64,000 nucleotides of DNA from Halieaceae bacterium (GTDB lineage Bacteria; Pseudomonadota; Gammaproteobacteria; Pseudomonadales; Halieaceae): positions 248,001 through 312,000 of the forward strand of contig CACCPA010000001.1 in assembly GCA_902547755.1 (NCBI GenBank), given 5' to 3'. Positions 8,516-16,718 of this stretch are shown here, piece after piece. The stretch's first letter is position 1. Each line of letters starts with the position of its first letter. Under the pieces are notes generated by a model. The model was not told where the DNA came from. It was given only the letters and a program-made list of their open reading frames with translations, and did no database searches. A program made the position numbers and the translations under genes.

Positions 8516-9265
8516 ATGACTCAACCATTAGCGCTTTGGACGGCCCCTACGCCCAACGGCTGGAAGGTCAGCATCATGATCGAGGAGCTCCGGGAGCTGG
8601 GAATTGCGCTTCCGTCGGTTGAAGTCATAACGGTCGATATTATGAGTGGCGAGCAATTCAGCGACGTTTTCAGCGCCGTGTCAGCCAACCAAAAAATACC
8701 GGGTTTGGTGCATGGTGACATAAGACTCATGGAGAGCTGCGCGATCCTTCAGTACCTCGGGGAGGAGTTCCCCTCTAGCCTGTATCCAAGCGGTGCCGAC
8801 CGCTACTACGTTCTGCAATGGCTGACTTGGCAAGCTGCGGGTTTGGGACCCTCATTCGGTAATAAACTGAGCTACACCCGCTACATGGCCGACGTGCCGG
8901 AGGAGCAAAAGGTTCATCCGCTCACCCGTTTCAATGCGGAGTCTCAGCGCCTTCTCAGAGTGCTCGACAAGCAACTCGAGGGAAAGCGTTTTGTTTGTGG
9001 CGAGGACTTCACCATTGCCGACATCGCCATCTTCCCCTGGATCCGTGGGTACAAGTGGAGCAAGATCGACATTACTTTGCATCCCAACGTACTTGCCTGG
9101 AAGGAACGCGTTCGTCACAGGCCCGGCGTTAAGCGCGGTCTCGCCTACGGCGCGAAGTTGGGGGAGGAAGAGCAGTGGAGTGAGGAGACGAAGCGCAAGT
9201 ATGCGTCGGGAGGTTCGTTTATGGCATCGAATCAGACGATAGCAGAGAGTCATTCAGAGGAATAA
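8516..9265 (+). CDS. Glutathione S-transferase (Nu-class, YfcG/YghU-like)
   Basis: A 249-residue cytosolic GST. The N-terminal thioredoxin-fold domain has TAPTPNGWKVSI, with the T-x-N motif that binds glutathione or its disulfide in Nu-class enzymes, and MESCAILQYL at the glutamate-serine gamma-glutamyl site. The C-terminal helical domain has FTIADIAIFPW, the standard N-capping box. Nu-class members act as disulfide-bond reductases. The gene is followed after 5 bp by the glycosyltransferase at 9271, so they are probably co-transcribed. Confidence 0.88.
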   Translation: MTQPLALWTAPTPNGWKVSIMIEELRELGIALPSVEVITVDIMSGEQFSDVFSAVSANQKIPGLVHGDIRLMESCAILQYLGEEFPSSLYPSGADRYYVLQWLTWQAAGLGPSFGNKLSYTRYMADVPEEQKVHPLTRFNAESQRLLRVLDKQLEGKRFVCGEDFTIADIAIFPWIRGYKWSKIDITLHPNVLAWKERVRHRPGVKRGLAYGAKLGEEEQWSEETKRKYASGGSFMASNQTIAESHSEE

Positions 9266-9270
9266 AAGAG

Positions 9271-10254
9271 TTGAAGCTTGCTAAAACGATTGGATCCTCG
9301 CAAAAAATCTTCGTTTCGATTGCTTGTTTTTGCGATCCCGATGTTGTGGATACGGTAAAGGATTGTCTCGATAAAGCGGGCCGTCCTGGTCGCGTCGAGA
9401 TAGGGGTTTGCCTTCAGGCCAAGCCAAACGATGCGTCTTACGACGCGCTGAACGAGATTGTGCGAGTAACGGTAGATCGTATCGATGTCACCGAAGCGCG
9501 GGGACCTATCTATGCACGAGCGCGGTGCGACGCACTGATGACCGACGCTGATTACTTCTTGCAAATCGATTGTCATTCACGTTTTTTTGCCCGCTGGGAT
9601 GAAATTTTGATTCAAGAGTTCACCAAAGCCTCGGAGCTCAATGACAAAGCTGTCGTGTCGCACTATCCAATGAATATAAAAAATATGGCGTCATCCGATC
9701 ATCTTGATCGCATCGGCCACGTGAATCGTTATCGATATATCGAAGCGGATGCGGTTAAGAGTCACGGCTCATTGATCAAGTTGCCAGAGGTGCCGGTTAC
9801 GTCGCTCGGTATAAGCGCTGCGATGCTGTTTATGCGGGCAGAAGATCGCAGGCGTTTTCCCTACGACCCGGAACTTGATTTCGGCTTACATGCTGCAGAG
9901 CAAGTGTTGTACGCCGTGCGCCTCTGGACTCATGGCTTTGACATCTTTTGTCCTACACAGCACGCGCTCGCAACAGACTACGAGGGATCGCGTGATCGAA
10001 TTCCCGATGAGGTCAAACGTGTCAGCAATGCAAATCGAGCAGGCTGGCCTGAAGCCACGTGGTCGAAGGTGAAATACTTGCTGGGTCTAGACGACATCGA
10101 GCAGGTCGATCCCGTCTACGCCGATTCTCTCGACGACAGTCTGGAGCGCTTTGGTGTCGGCGATGAGCGATCGCTGCGAGCTTACTATGAGTTTGCAGGG
10201 ATACATGACGATATAAAGCGCGTCTTCCCAAACTATCGTTACGCTGAAGATTAA
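9271..10254 (+). CDS. GlcNAc-type glycosyltransferase (PF11397/GT60-like)
   Basis: A 327-residue protein resembling the family of polypeptide GlcNAc-transferases that includes Dictyostelium Gnt1, which glycosylates hydroxyproline on Skp1. Visible features are the start KIFVSIACFCD, GPIYARARCDAL, the metal/nucleotide site QIDCHSRF with a DxH triplet (Asp100, His102), and the late motif E210...RLWTHGFDIFCPT (residues 210-228). Start is a TTG at 9271, 5 bp after the GST stop. It ends 4 bp inside the convergent prolyl-hydroxylase-like gene, which makes a hydroxylate-then-glycosylate pair plausible. No signal peptide, so cytoplasmic. Acceptor unknown. Confidence 0.75.
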   Translation: MKLAKTIGSSQKIFVSIACFCDPDVVDTVKDCLDKAGRPGRVEIGVCLQAKPNDASYDALNEIVRVTVDRIDVTEARGPIYARARCDALMTDADYFLQIDCHSRFFARWDEILIQEFTKASELNDKAVVSHYPMNIKNMASSDHLDRIGHVNRYRYIEADAVKSHGSLIKLPEVPVTSLGISAAMLFMRAEDRRRFPYDPELDFGLHAAEQVLYAVRLWTHGFDIFCPTQHALATDYEGSRDRIPDEVKRVSNANRAGWPEATWSKVKYLLGLDDIEQVDPVYADSLDDSLERFGVGDERSLRAYYEFAGIHDDIKRVFPNYRYAED

Positions 10255-11270
10255 CTGGGTATCAAACTGTTGAGCGTCAAGCCCGCGACGTTTCGCTGTA
10301 CTTTGAAGCGATATCGCTCGCTGCCTTTTTTTTCGCTGGCCTCGGCCTCACCAAAAAAGAAACTGATGATGACGTAGCGATTCCCTGATCCGATTTCATT
10401 GACCTGATGAAAAAGCGATCCCGGAAAAATGACAGCGCCGTACTTGGGCACGCTCAGAACCTGTGAGTTGTATTCCGGGAACGCAATGCCACCGCCTTCA
10501 TAATCATCATTCAAAACCAGGGTCATCGCGTACCGGCGATGAAGGTGAGGAAAGATGGTGTCGCGATGCTTCCCAAACTTGCCGCTATTCTCCCCTACGT
10601 ATTTGCAGATTTTATAGGTCTCGCGATGGGTGATTTCAGAATAAAAAACCTTTTCTATCTCGGGTAAGACGGACTTGCTCAATTTGTCGTCGAGACGTTT
10701 TTCCAAAGCGGCCGATGGGTGGATATGGAGCCGTCGTTTGAAGTCTTTGTCTGCAACAAATCCCTCCTCCTGGTGCGCGTCGATATACTCGATAAGATCT
10801 TCTGCTAGCGCCTCATCGATCGCATTGTTGATCACTAGCACTGGGGCGGGTGATTCAGTACTAGGTAAAGTAAAGCCCGCTAGCTCCTCCTGCAGTTCCT
10901 CAAGGGTTTGCGCGTCAACGAAGTCAACAATCTTCAAATTACTGTCGGTGACGAACGCACTGATGGGCGCAAGCTCGTGCTGGAAGAGATGACAAAACTC
11001 GGCAGAGTGGAACCAGCGGCCATGCTCAATGTCGATTGACGACGGGGTGAACACAAAGTGTCTAAAATGTAGGCGCAACTGTAACGCTCGTGCGGTTAGC
11101 TCTAGATGACTGTCCTTGAGAAACAACAGGATATTGGGCTCGCCCGCTTTCCCTTGAACATCAAAAACTCGCTCGCATGTGTTTATGTAGGCATAGGGAA
11201 CGTAGTCGCCAGTCGACATTCGGGTGCTATAATCGATTGTGGGGTCTTGAGAGGGTGTTATGAGTTTCAT
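10251..11270 (-). CDS. 2-oxoglutarate/Fe(II) dioxygenase, prolyl-4-hydroxylase-like, with N-terminal redoxin-like domain
   Basis: A 339-residue protein. The C-terminal half is a P4H-type double-stranded beta-helix: iron ligands His235, Asp237 (HRD) and His288 (FHQV), and Arg298 for the 2-oxoglutarate carboxylate; GGGIAFPEY and FPGSLFHQV are classic P4H words. Residues 20-130 look like a degenerate thioredoxin/peroxiredoxin fold without a clear CxxC. Cytoplasmic. It probably hydroxylates a protein side chain, likely proline. Tail-to-tail with the GT60-like gene (4 bp overlap), which suggests a shared target, though convergent genes need separate promoters. Confidence 0.8.
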   Translation of the reverse strand: MKLITPSQDPTIDYSTRMSTGDYVPYAYINTCERVFDVQGKAGEPNILLFLKDSHLELTARALQLRLHFRHFVFTPSSIDIEHGRWFHSAEFCHLFQHELAPISAFVTDSNLKIVDFVDAQTLEELQEELAGFTLPSTESPAPVLVINNAIDEALAEDLIEYIDAHQEEGFVADKDFKRRLHIHPSAALEKRLDDKLSKSVLPEIEKVFYSEITHRETYKICKYVGENSGKFGKHRDTIFPHLHRRYAMTLVLNDDYEGGGIAFPEYNSQVLSVPKYGAVIFPGSLFHQVNEIGSGNRYVIISFFFGEAEASEKKGSERYRFKVQRNVAGLTLNSLIPS

Positions 11271-11327
11271 GACCCAAGTTTAAGCATAGAGCCAACATAA
11301 ATTAATAAAAACATTGGGGTGATAGCG

Positions 11328-12242
11328 ATGATTTCAGCAAGTGAGACGTTTAACGACACATGGCCATTTGAACCACACTTCACAAATGTAGCGGGCTTTC
11401 GTCAGCACTACGTCGATGAGGGCCCCTCTGCTGGAGAGGTGATTCTGTGTCTGCATGGTGAGCCTACCTGGGGTTACCTCTACCGAAACATGATTGGTCC
11501 ACTCGCCGAAAATTTCAGAGTTGTGGTGCCAGATCACATGGGTTTTGGAAAATCTGAAACACCACAGGACCGCGTTTACACACTGCAAACTCATGTTGAA
11601 AACCTCGAGCGATTCGTTGCTGATCTCGATCTGTCAGCAATCACGATCGTCTGTCAGGATTGGGGTGGCCCTATCGCCGGTGCGTTTACAGCCAGGAACC
11701 CTCGCCTTGTGAAACGGCTGTTTCTTATGAATACCGTTCTTGGTTACGGTGGTGGTCAGTCAGCGGGTGGAAAAACGCCGTGGTTTCAGTGGATTGAGAA
11801 GCACGAGGAGGCGGGCACACTCAACGGAATACTGGGCGAATTGGGTAGTACCGTCTTGTCCGTAATGAAAATTATCGGTTTTCAGAATACGGCTGCTGTG
11901 GATGACACCTGGATTGAAGCCTACTCGGCGCCGTTTCCGGATCGTGAGAGCTGTATTGGCGCGATTAACTTCCCCCTCGATGTGCATTACGGACGCTTCC
12001 TACCCTTTGTTATAGAAACCATGGAGAGCGGCGACATTGAGGGAATGAAATCAAAACCCGCGATGTTGATATCGGGCGACAAGGATTTCGGTATCGCGCC
12101 TGATCATACCATCAGTGATTTTCGAGGAATTTTTCCGTCTGCGCCGATCGTCGAAGTTTCCGGAGTTGGGCACTTCTGTCAGGAGGATATCCCCGACGAG
12201 CTTGTTCAGTTCATTAAAGAGTTTATTGCCGAGAATCCCTGA
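11328..12242 (+). CDS. Haloalkane-dehalogenase-like alpha/beta hydrolase
   Basis: A 304-residue alpha/beta hydrolase of the haloalkane dehalogenase subfamily. It has the oxyanion motif HGEPTW (His43-Trp48), the nucleophile elbow CQDWGG with Asp111 followed by the halide-contacting Trp112, a late acid in GDKDFG, and the base in GVGHFCQED. The HGEPTW and DW combination matches DhlA-type enzymes. A GTG at 11319 is an alternative start, but the GGGGT at 11316-11320 is better placed for the ATG at 11328. Epoxide or ester substrates remain possible. Confidence 0.8.
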   Translation: MISASETFNDTWPFEPHFTNVAGFRQHYVDEGPSAGEVILCLHGEPTWGYLYRNMIGPLAENFRVVVPDHMGFGKSETPQDRVYTLQTHVENLERFVADLDLSAITIVCQDWGGPIAGAFTARNPRLVKRLFLMNTVLGYGGGQSAGGKTPWFQWIEKHEEAGTLNGILGELGSTVLSVMKIIGFQNTAAVDDTWIEAYSAPFPDRESCIGAINFPLDVHYGRFLPFVIETMESGDIEGMKSKPAMLISGDKDFGIAPDHTISDFRGIFPSAPIVEVSGVGHFCQEDIPDELVQFIKEFIAENP

Positions 12243-12247
12243 CAACG

Positions 12248-12868
12248 CTAGAGCACGGCACCACTGAACACCCAAAGACCGGCTAGGCCGAGCATGGTGG
12301 CTGCTACGCGATTTGCATTCATCAACCCCTGAGAATCAGCGAGACGTTTGGCCAGCCACTGACCGCCCGTCGCATAAGTCGTCATAGCAATGAACTCTGT
12401 ACTCATCATGATGATGAGCATGGTGACAAATTGGGGGTAGAGAGCGGCGTCGTTTTGCACGAAGCCGGGTAAGAGTGCCATCAAAAAGGCCCAGCCTTTG
12501 GGATTGCTAACCGCTGTCACGAAACCCAGCAGTATGAGCGCACCTGCGTGGGTGTCGTCGAGTCTGCGTGCTTTAAGGTCTTCAGGAGTCTCATTAAACA
12601 GACGGATGGCAAGGTACAATAGGTATGTGCCGCCAACCAGTGAAATTACCTGGAAATAAATGGGATCTCGCGATAGTAGCCAGCCAAGACTCCAAAACGT
12701 CGCGGCAAAAACTGTTGCCACACCGGTCAATTCACCCATCATCATCCAGAGCGTGCGTTTGTAACCAATCGACAAACCCAGTGTGAACGCAAGTGTCATG
12801 CATAACCCGGGTGTGAAGGACACGGAGGCAATGGTTGGTATGAATAGAAGGATGAGATCTGGGGTCAT
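12248..12868 (-). CDS. LysE/RhtB-family amino-acid exporter
   Basis: A 206-residue inner-membrane protein with about six helices and the LysE-family opening, including SFTPGLCMTLAFTLGLSIG and a conserved VSNPKGWAF in the second half. It exports amino acids or related small molecules. The frame stays open further upstream, but the ATG at 12868 is preceded by GAGGT on its strand and places the first helix at the N terminus, so I prefer it. Divergent from the RidA gene. Confidence 0.85.
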   Translation of the reverse strand: MTPDLILLFIPTIASVSFTPGLCMTLAFTLGLSIGYKRTLWMMMGELTGVATVFAATFWSLGWLLSRDPIYFQVISLVGGTYLLYLAIRLFNETPEDLKARRLDDTHAGALILLGFVTAVSNPKGWAFLMALLPGFVQNDAALYPQFVTMLIIMMSTEFIAMTTYATGGQWLAKRLADSQGLMNANRVAATMLGLAGLWVFSGAVL

Positions 12869-12978
12869 GAGCACCTCGCGCGAGGCGGATGATAGCAGGA
12901 TTTGAATCTGTGTCTGTGGGCATGTAGGTTTTAACCGTGGGTTCAATAAATGGGCCTCGAATAGCGGGAGACTTGAGG

Positions 12979-13425
12979 ATGATGCGGATTCACATTGTGG
13001 TATTACTCACCATGTTTATGGCCCCTTTGAGCGCTGTTGCCGACCCAGAGTTTTTCGACGAGGGGCCAATGGCAGGAAAAGCTTATCCATTTTCTGAGTC
13101 AGTGCGTGTAGGCAATATTTTGTTTATCTCCGGTCAGGTTGGTGTCGACGAAAACAATGAGTTAGTCGAGGGCGGTATCGCCGGTGAGACTCGCCAAATC
13201 ATGAGCAATATCAGCGGTGCGCTCGAGCGGCGAGGGCTGGGCTTTTCCGATGTGGTTAAGTGCACCGTATTTCTGGCCGATGTCGCTGAGTGGGGCGATT
13301 TTAATACCATTTACACGAGCTATTTTGAGCCGCCGTATCCGGCTCGATCTGCCTTGGGGGCCAATGGCCTGGCCTTGGGGGCTAGATTGGAGGTGGAATG
13401 CATCGCTGCTTATCCGAGCAATTAA
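12979..13425 (+). CDS. RidA-family protein with signal peptide
   Basis: A 148-residue YjgF/YER057c/UK114 (RidA) fold preceded by a probable signal peptide (IHIVVLLTMFMAPLSAVA, cleavage before DPEFF). RidA proteins are trimeric and deaminate reactive enamines and imines; the cytosolic form has no leader. The core has LFISGQVGVD, the segment ending VVKCTVFLAD, and PARSALGANGLALGARLEVECIA with the conserved Arg. An exported RidA would act on periplasmic metabolites. It starts at one of two tandem ATGs (12979/12982). Confidence 0.8.
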   Translation: MMRIHIVVLLTMFMAPLSAVADPEFFDEGPMAGKAYPFSESVRVGNILFISGQVGVDENNELVEGGIAGETRQIMSNISGALERRGLGFSDVVKCTVFLADVAEWGDFNTIYTSYFEPPYPARSALGANGLALGARLEVECIAAYPSN

Positions 13426-13464
13426 TGAGTCTGTTTATTCAGGTAGACCAACAGTGAGGTAACC

Positions 13465-13803
13465 ATGATGAGTGACCCCAAAAATATCGCGCTAATCAGT
13501 ATTGAATCAGTACCCGATGGGATGCGTCCGTTAGGGTTGGTGAGAGGCAGTACCGCTCGCTCTAGAAATATTGCTCGTGATATCACCGCGGGCTTGAAAA
13601 ATCTGGTGGGTGGAGAGGTCATTTCTTATACAAAGCTTATGGCCGATGCTAGAGAGGAAGCGATCTACCGGATGCAGGAAGACGCGGCTCGAATGGGCGC
13701 AACAATGGTCGTGGGCGTTCGGTTCGCGTCGTCGATGGTGTCACAGGGCGTATCGGAAATGGTGGCCTGGGGTACAGCTGTTGGCCCTATGGATGGCCAG
13801 TAA
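13465..13803 (+). CDS. YbjQ/UPF0145-family protein
   Basis: A 112-residue protein of the YbjQ (DUF74, heavy-metal-binding-domain-like) family, seen from GLVRGSTARSRNIARDITAGLKNLVGGE and ARMGATMVVGVRF. Members form pentamers; the biochemical role is not established. It lies 39 bp after the RidA gene and 11-26 bp before a tiny membrane ORF, so it may be part of a short operon. Confidence 0.85.
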   Translation: MMSDPKNIALISIESVPDGMRPLGLVRGSTARSRNIARDITAGLKNLVGGEVISYTKLMADAREEAIYRMQEDAARMGATMVVGVRFASSMVSQGVSEMVAWGTAVGPMDGQ

Positions 13804-13814
13804 ACGGTCAGTAG

Positions 13815-13928
13815 ATGGAAAGTATCAATATGTGGACGCTAATTAGTGTCGGATTGTTATGTATCCCCATCATTTACAAACGCATCGGAGAAAAGAAGAC
13901 CGAGCGTTTCGAGGATAGGGACCATTAA
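13815..13928 (+). CDS. Small single-TM protein (37 or 32 residues)
   Basis: A short frame immediately after the ybjQ-like gene. It encodes a hydrophobic segment (WTLISVGLLCIPIIY) followed by a charged tail rich in K, E, R and D. Two starts are possible, ATG 13815 or ATG 13830; GGAAAG at 13817-13822 favours the second. The topology suggests a small inner-membrane peptide. It ends 4 bp inside the convergent glycosyltransferase gene. Confidence 0.45.
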   Translation: MESINMWTLISVGLLCIPIIYKRIGEKKTERFEDRDH

Positions 13929-15049
13929 TCCGTTGAGGACGGCACGCTCACGTTCATGAACGCCAGGTAGTGCTTGGCTGCTACCTCTGCCTTAAACGGT
14001 GCTACGGCCTCGTCGAGCAATGACGACGCAATGCCGCTGTTCAGCACATTTATACAGGCCGCTGCGAGTGCTTCTGCATCACCAACGGGCACTAAGGGAG
14101 CAATTCGTCCACCGTCGAGCATTTCACTGGGTCCTGAAGGGCAGTCGGTCGACACTACGGGTGTGCCTACAGCCATGGCCTCGGTCAGCACGTTGCCGGA
14201 TCCTTCGGCGAAGGATGACAGGACGAAGAGGCTCGATTTCGCCATCCAAGCCCAAGGTGTATCGACAAACCCAGGTAGCTGCACGCGATCTGCCAGGTCT
14301 GTCTCTGTGATAATTTTCTCCAATCTCGCTCGCTCCGGTCCTTCTCCGAGAATCAAAAGCCGAGAGGGTACTGTGTCATTAATGAACCGGAAGGCCTCTA
14401 ATAGCGTTTGGTGGTCCTTGTTCTTTGTTAGCCTGCCCACGGTAATGAGAACTGGCTCATCGAAGTCCTCACCTAGCCATGGATGATCAACGGACGTTTG
14501 CGCCTCTCGAATCATTTCTGCCGTGGTGACGGGGTTTTTGATCGCTATGACGCGATCAGCGGGCATACCGGTCGTGTTAAGTAGATCCTCTCGAACACCC
14601 TCTGACACCGCGATGATGCCGTTTAGTTTGGGGTACTCATTGCGCATTAACCAGCCCCAATGCCAACGTTGGAAGCGACTACGATGCGCGAGTGATTGTG
14701 TCACGTTGATACCAATAACGCCTGTAATCGGGGTATTGGTTCTCGCTTTTTTACGTGCTCTGAGAGCTGCCAGCATGGCCCGGTGTTTCGCGACAAGCAG
14801 TGCTTGTGGCGCCTCTTTTTTGAGGTAATCGGCGACCTCACTGACGCACGTGGCTGCGTGCTGGCGTTTGAGGGGAATTTGGTTAACCGCAGGCGATAGG
14901 GCAGCTAAGTGAGGACTTTTACGTTTGATCAGCAACAGATCCACGTCGACTCCCAAGGCTGCGATTTCGTTGACCAACAGCGCAAAACTTCGCTCAACCC
15001 CTCCTTGGCCTGAGAAAGATACGAGTACTGCGATTTTGTTGTTTGCCAT
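13925..15049 (-). CDS. Glycosyltransferase family 4 (GT-B)
   Basis: A 374-residue GT-B retaining glycosyltransferase. It has SGQGGVERSFALL at the N terminus, a second domain beginning VLITVGRLTKNKDHQTLLEAF, LLILGEGPER, and the EX7E nucleotide-sugar motif FAEGSGNVLTEAMAVGTPVV. Its neighbours make heptose precursors and ligate LPS, so it probably adds a sugar to the LPS core or another surface glycan at the cytoplasmic face of the inner membrane. It follows the DUF1330 gene by 5 bp in one operon. Confidence 0.88.
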   Translation of the reverse strand: MANNKIAVLVSFSGQGGVERSFALLVNEIAALGVDVDLLLIKRKSPHLAALSPAVNQIPLKRQHAATCVSEVADYLKKEAPQALLVAKHRAMLAALRARKKARTNTPITGVIGINVTQSLAHRSRFQRWHWGWLMRNEYPKLNGIIAVSEGVREDLLNTTGMPADRVIAIKNPVTTAEMIREAQTSVDHPWLGEDFDEPVLITVGRLTKNKDHQTLLEAFRFINDTVPSRLLILGEGPERARLEKIITETDLADRVQLPGFVDTPWAWMAKSSLFVLSSFAEGSGNVLTEAMAVGTPVVSTDCPSGPSEMLDGGRIAPLVPVGDAEALAAACINVLNSGIASSLLDEAVAPFKAEVAAKHYLAFMNVSVPSSTD

Positions 15050-15054
15050 GAGAC

Positions 15055-15489
15055 TTAAAACGTATCACCGAGCTCTAGTTCACCAAAGCGCTGCAATCGC
15101 GAAGTCAGAACAGCTGCTTGTCGATGTTTGACTGCTTGCTGGTATACAGGATCGGTGACCATTTTAAGGAAGGCCCCCGCATTGGGATAGCGAGCGATGA
15201 ATACCTGATCCCAGGATTCATCACGGGGTCCAATCACTGTCGATTCGAAATTGCCACGCCAGACAATCGAGCCGCCTACACAGGAAAAGATCGGCCCACT
15301 GTCTGCCCCATAGTTGGCGTAAGCCTCGGCGCCGGTCATGCGCGTGTCTGCTAACGGATGACCCGTCTCATAACGCGCTTGATCATAAAATTTTAGCTTG
15401 TTGAGCATGAAGATAGGCGTTGTCCTATCCAGCGCCTTAAAAGCATCGAAACTAACTCTTGAGGGGTCGACGTACTGCTCATCGAACAT
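15055..15489 (-). CDS. DUF1330-family protein
   Basis: A 144-residue protein of the DUF1330 ferredoxin-like-fold family, seen from TPIFMLNKLKF, EAYANYG and the late WDQVFIARYPNAGAFLKMVTDPVYQQAVKHR. Its function is unknown; related folds bind small molecules or heme. It is the first gene of a two-gene transcript with the GT4 enzyme but has no obvious link to glycan synthesis. Divergent from gmhA. Confidence 0.78.
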   Translation of the reverse strand: MFDEQYVDPSRVSFDAFKALDRTTPIFMLNKLKFYDQARYETGHPLADTRMTGAEAYANYGADSGPIFSCVGGSIVWRGNFESTVIGPRDESWDQVFIARYPNAGAFLKMVTDPVYQQAVKHRQAAVLTSRLQRFGELELGDTF

Positions 15490-15599
15490 GGTTTTTTGGC
15501 TCCGAAGGTATCCACGCGTGGTAACCTTACGCGGTCATGTCGGGCGAGACTAGGTCTCAGCCCGTTTGCTGCAAAATTTATCGTTAGAGGGACGTACGC

Positions 15600-16175
15600 A
15601 TGCGCGATCTGGTGAAATCAACGCTGGAAGAGCATAGGCAGGTAGTCGATAAAATGGCTGCGCTTGAAAGCGAAATAGCGTCGGCGGGTGAGTTGTGTGG
15701 GAACGCCCTCGCGCAGGGCCAACGAATCTATCTGTGCGGTAACGGCGGTTCTGCGGCTGACGCGCAGCACATTGCGGCTGAACTCATTGGTCGCTTTGTC
15801 AACGACCGTCGCGCGCTGCCGGCAATAGCGTTAACAACTGACACATCAGCGTTAACCGCCATTGGTAACGACTACGGCTATGACGAGGTTTTTAGCAGGC
15901 AGGTCGAGGGTTTGTGTCGGGAGGGCGACGTATTGATTGCTATCTCCACCTCCGGAAACTCCGGCAATGTCCTCAAGGCTGTCGACGCAGCGCATCGCGC
16001 AGGTGGCTCTGTCATTGGACTCTCGGGCAAATCGGGTGGTGAACTGAATGCCAAGTGTGACGTGTCACTTGTCGTGCCTTCGGACGTCACTGCGCGTATA
16101 CAGGAGATGCACATCGTGATTGGTCACCTCATTTGCGCGCTCGTCGAAGAATATCTGGGCTTGGATGCCGACTGA
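15600..16175 (+). CDS. gmhA: Phosphoheptose (sedoheptulose-7-phosphate) isomerase
   Basis: A 191-residue SIS-domain enzyme that converts sedoheptulose 7-phosphate to D-glycero-D-manno-heptose 7-phosphate, the first committed step to ADP-heptose. Diagnostic segments are [38 protein letters not shown], and [13 protein letters not shown] for the phosphate. Length matches the family (about 190). It is 3 bp upstream of gmhB, and hldE lies downstream, so the heptose route is complete here except for the epimerase hldD. Confidence 0.95.
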   Translation: MRDLVKSTLEEHRQVVDKMAALESEIASAGELCGNALAQGQRIYLCGNGGSAADAQHIAAELIGRFVNDRRALPAIALTTDTSALTAIGNDYGYDEVFSRQVEGLCREGDVLIAISTSGNSGNVLKAVDAAHRAGGSVIGLSGKSGGELNAKCDVSLVVPSDVTARIQEMHIVIGHLICALVEEYLGLDAD

Positions 16176-16178
16176 TCC

Positions 16179-16718
16179 ATGACAGTCGCCGCTGTGTTCC
16201 TTGACCGAGACGGCGTTATCAACGTCGACTCTGGCTATGTAGGCGATTGGGACAACTTTTTATTCTTACCGGGTGTGATTGAAGCCATGCGCACACTGTG
16301 CGAGGTCGGTTATGCCTTGGTCGTTGTGACCAACCAATCAGGCATAGGACGAGGGTTTTACACCGAAGAAGACTTCCACGGCCTAACTGAGCGCATGTGC
16401 AACGAGCTCACCCAATGCGGAGTCTCCATCGCGGGTGTTTATTTTTGTCCTCATCTACCGGATGCCACACTGCCTGACTATCGAAAAACCTGTGATTGTA
16501 GAAAGCCACGACCGGGGCTCATTCATCGAGCCGCGGAAGAGCTTGATATTGATCTGACACGCAGTGCCATGGTAGGTGATAAGGATTCCGATATGCAGGC
16601 TGCACTGGCGTCAGGTATTCCTCACCGCTATCACGTAAGCAGTGGCGAGCCTTATGAAGGCTGTACTGCTGTGGACGATTTATCGGACGCCTGCAGAGCA
16701 CTGCTGGGAACGGCTTAG
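16179..16718 (+). CDS. gmhB: D-glycero-beta-D-manno-heptose-1,7-bisphosphate 7-phosphatase
   Basis: A 179-residue HAD phosphatase that removes the 7-phosphate from heptose bisphosphate. The nucleophile motif FLDRDGVIN is at the N terminus, VVTNQSGIGRG is motif II, and VGDKDSDMQAA is the metal-binding motif. The zinc loop CPHLPD...CDCRKPRPG is present, as in E. coli GmhB. Its start lies 3 bp beyond the gmhA stop. The end overlaps by 4 bp the convergent sulfotransferase. Confidence 0.95.
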   Translation: MTVAAVFLDRDGVINVDSGYVGDWDNFLFLPGVIEAMRTLCEVGYALVVVTNQSGIGRGFYTEEDFHGLTERMCNELTQCGVSIAGVYFCPHLPDATLPDYRKTCDCRKPRPGLIHRAAEELDIDLTRSAMVGDKDSDMQAALASGIPHRYHVSSGEPYEGCTAVDDLSDACRALLGTA

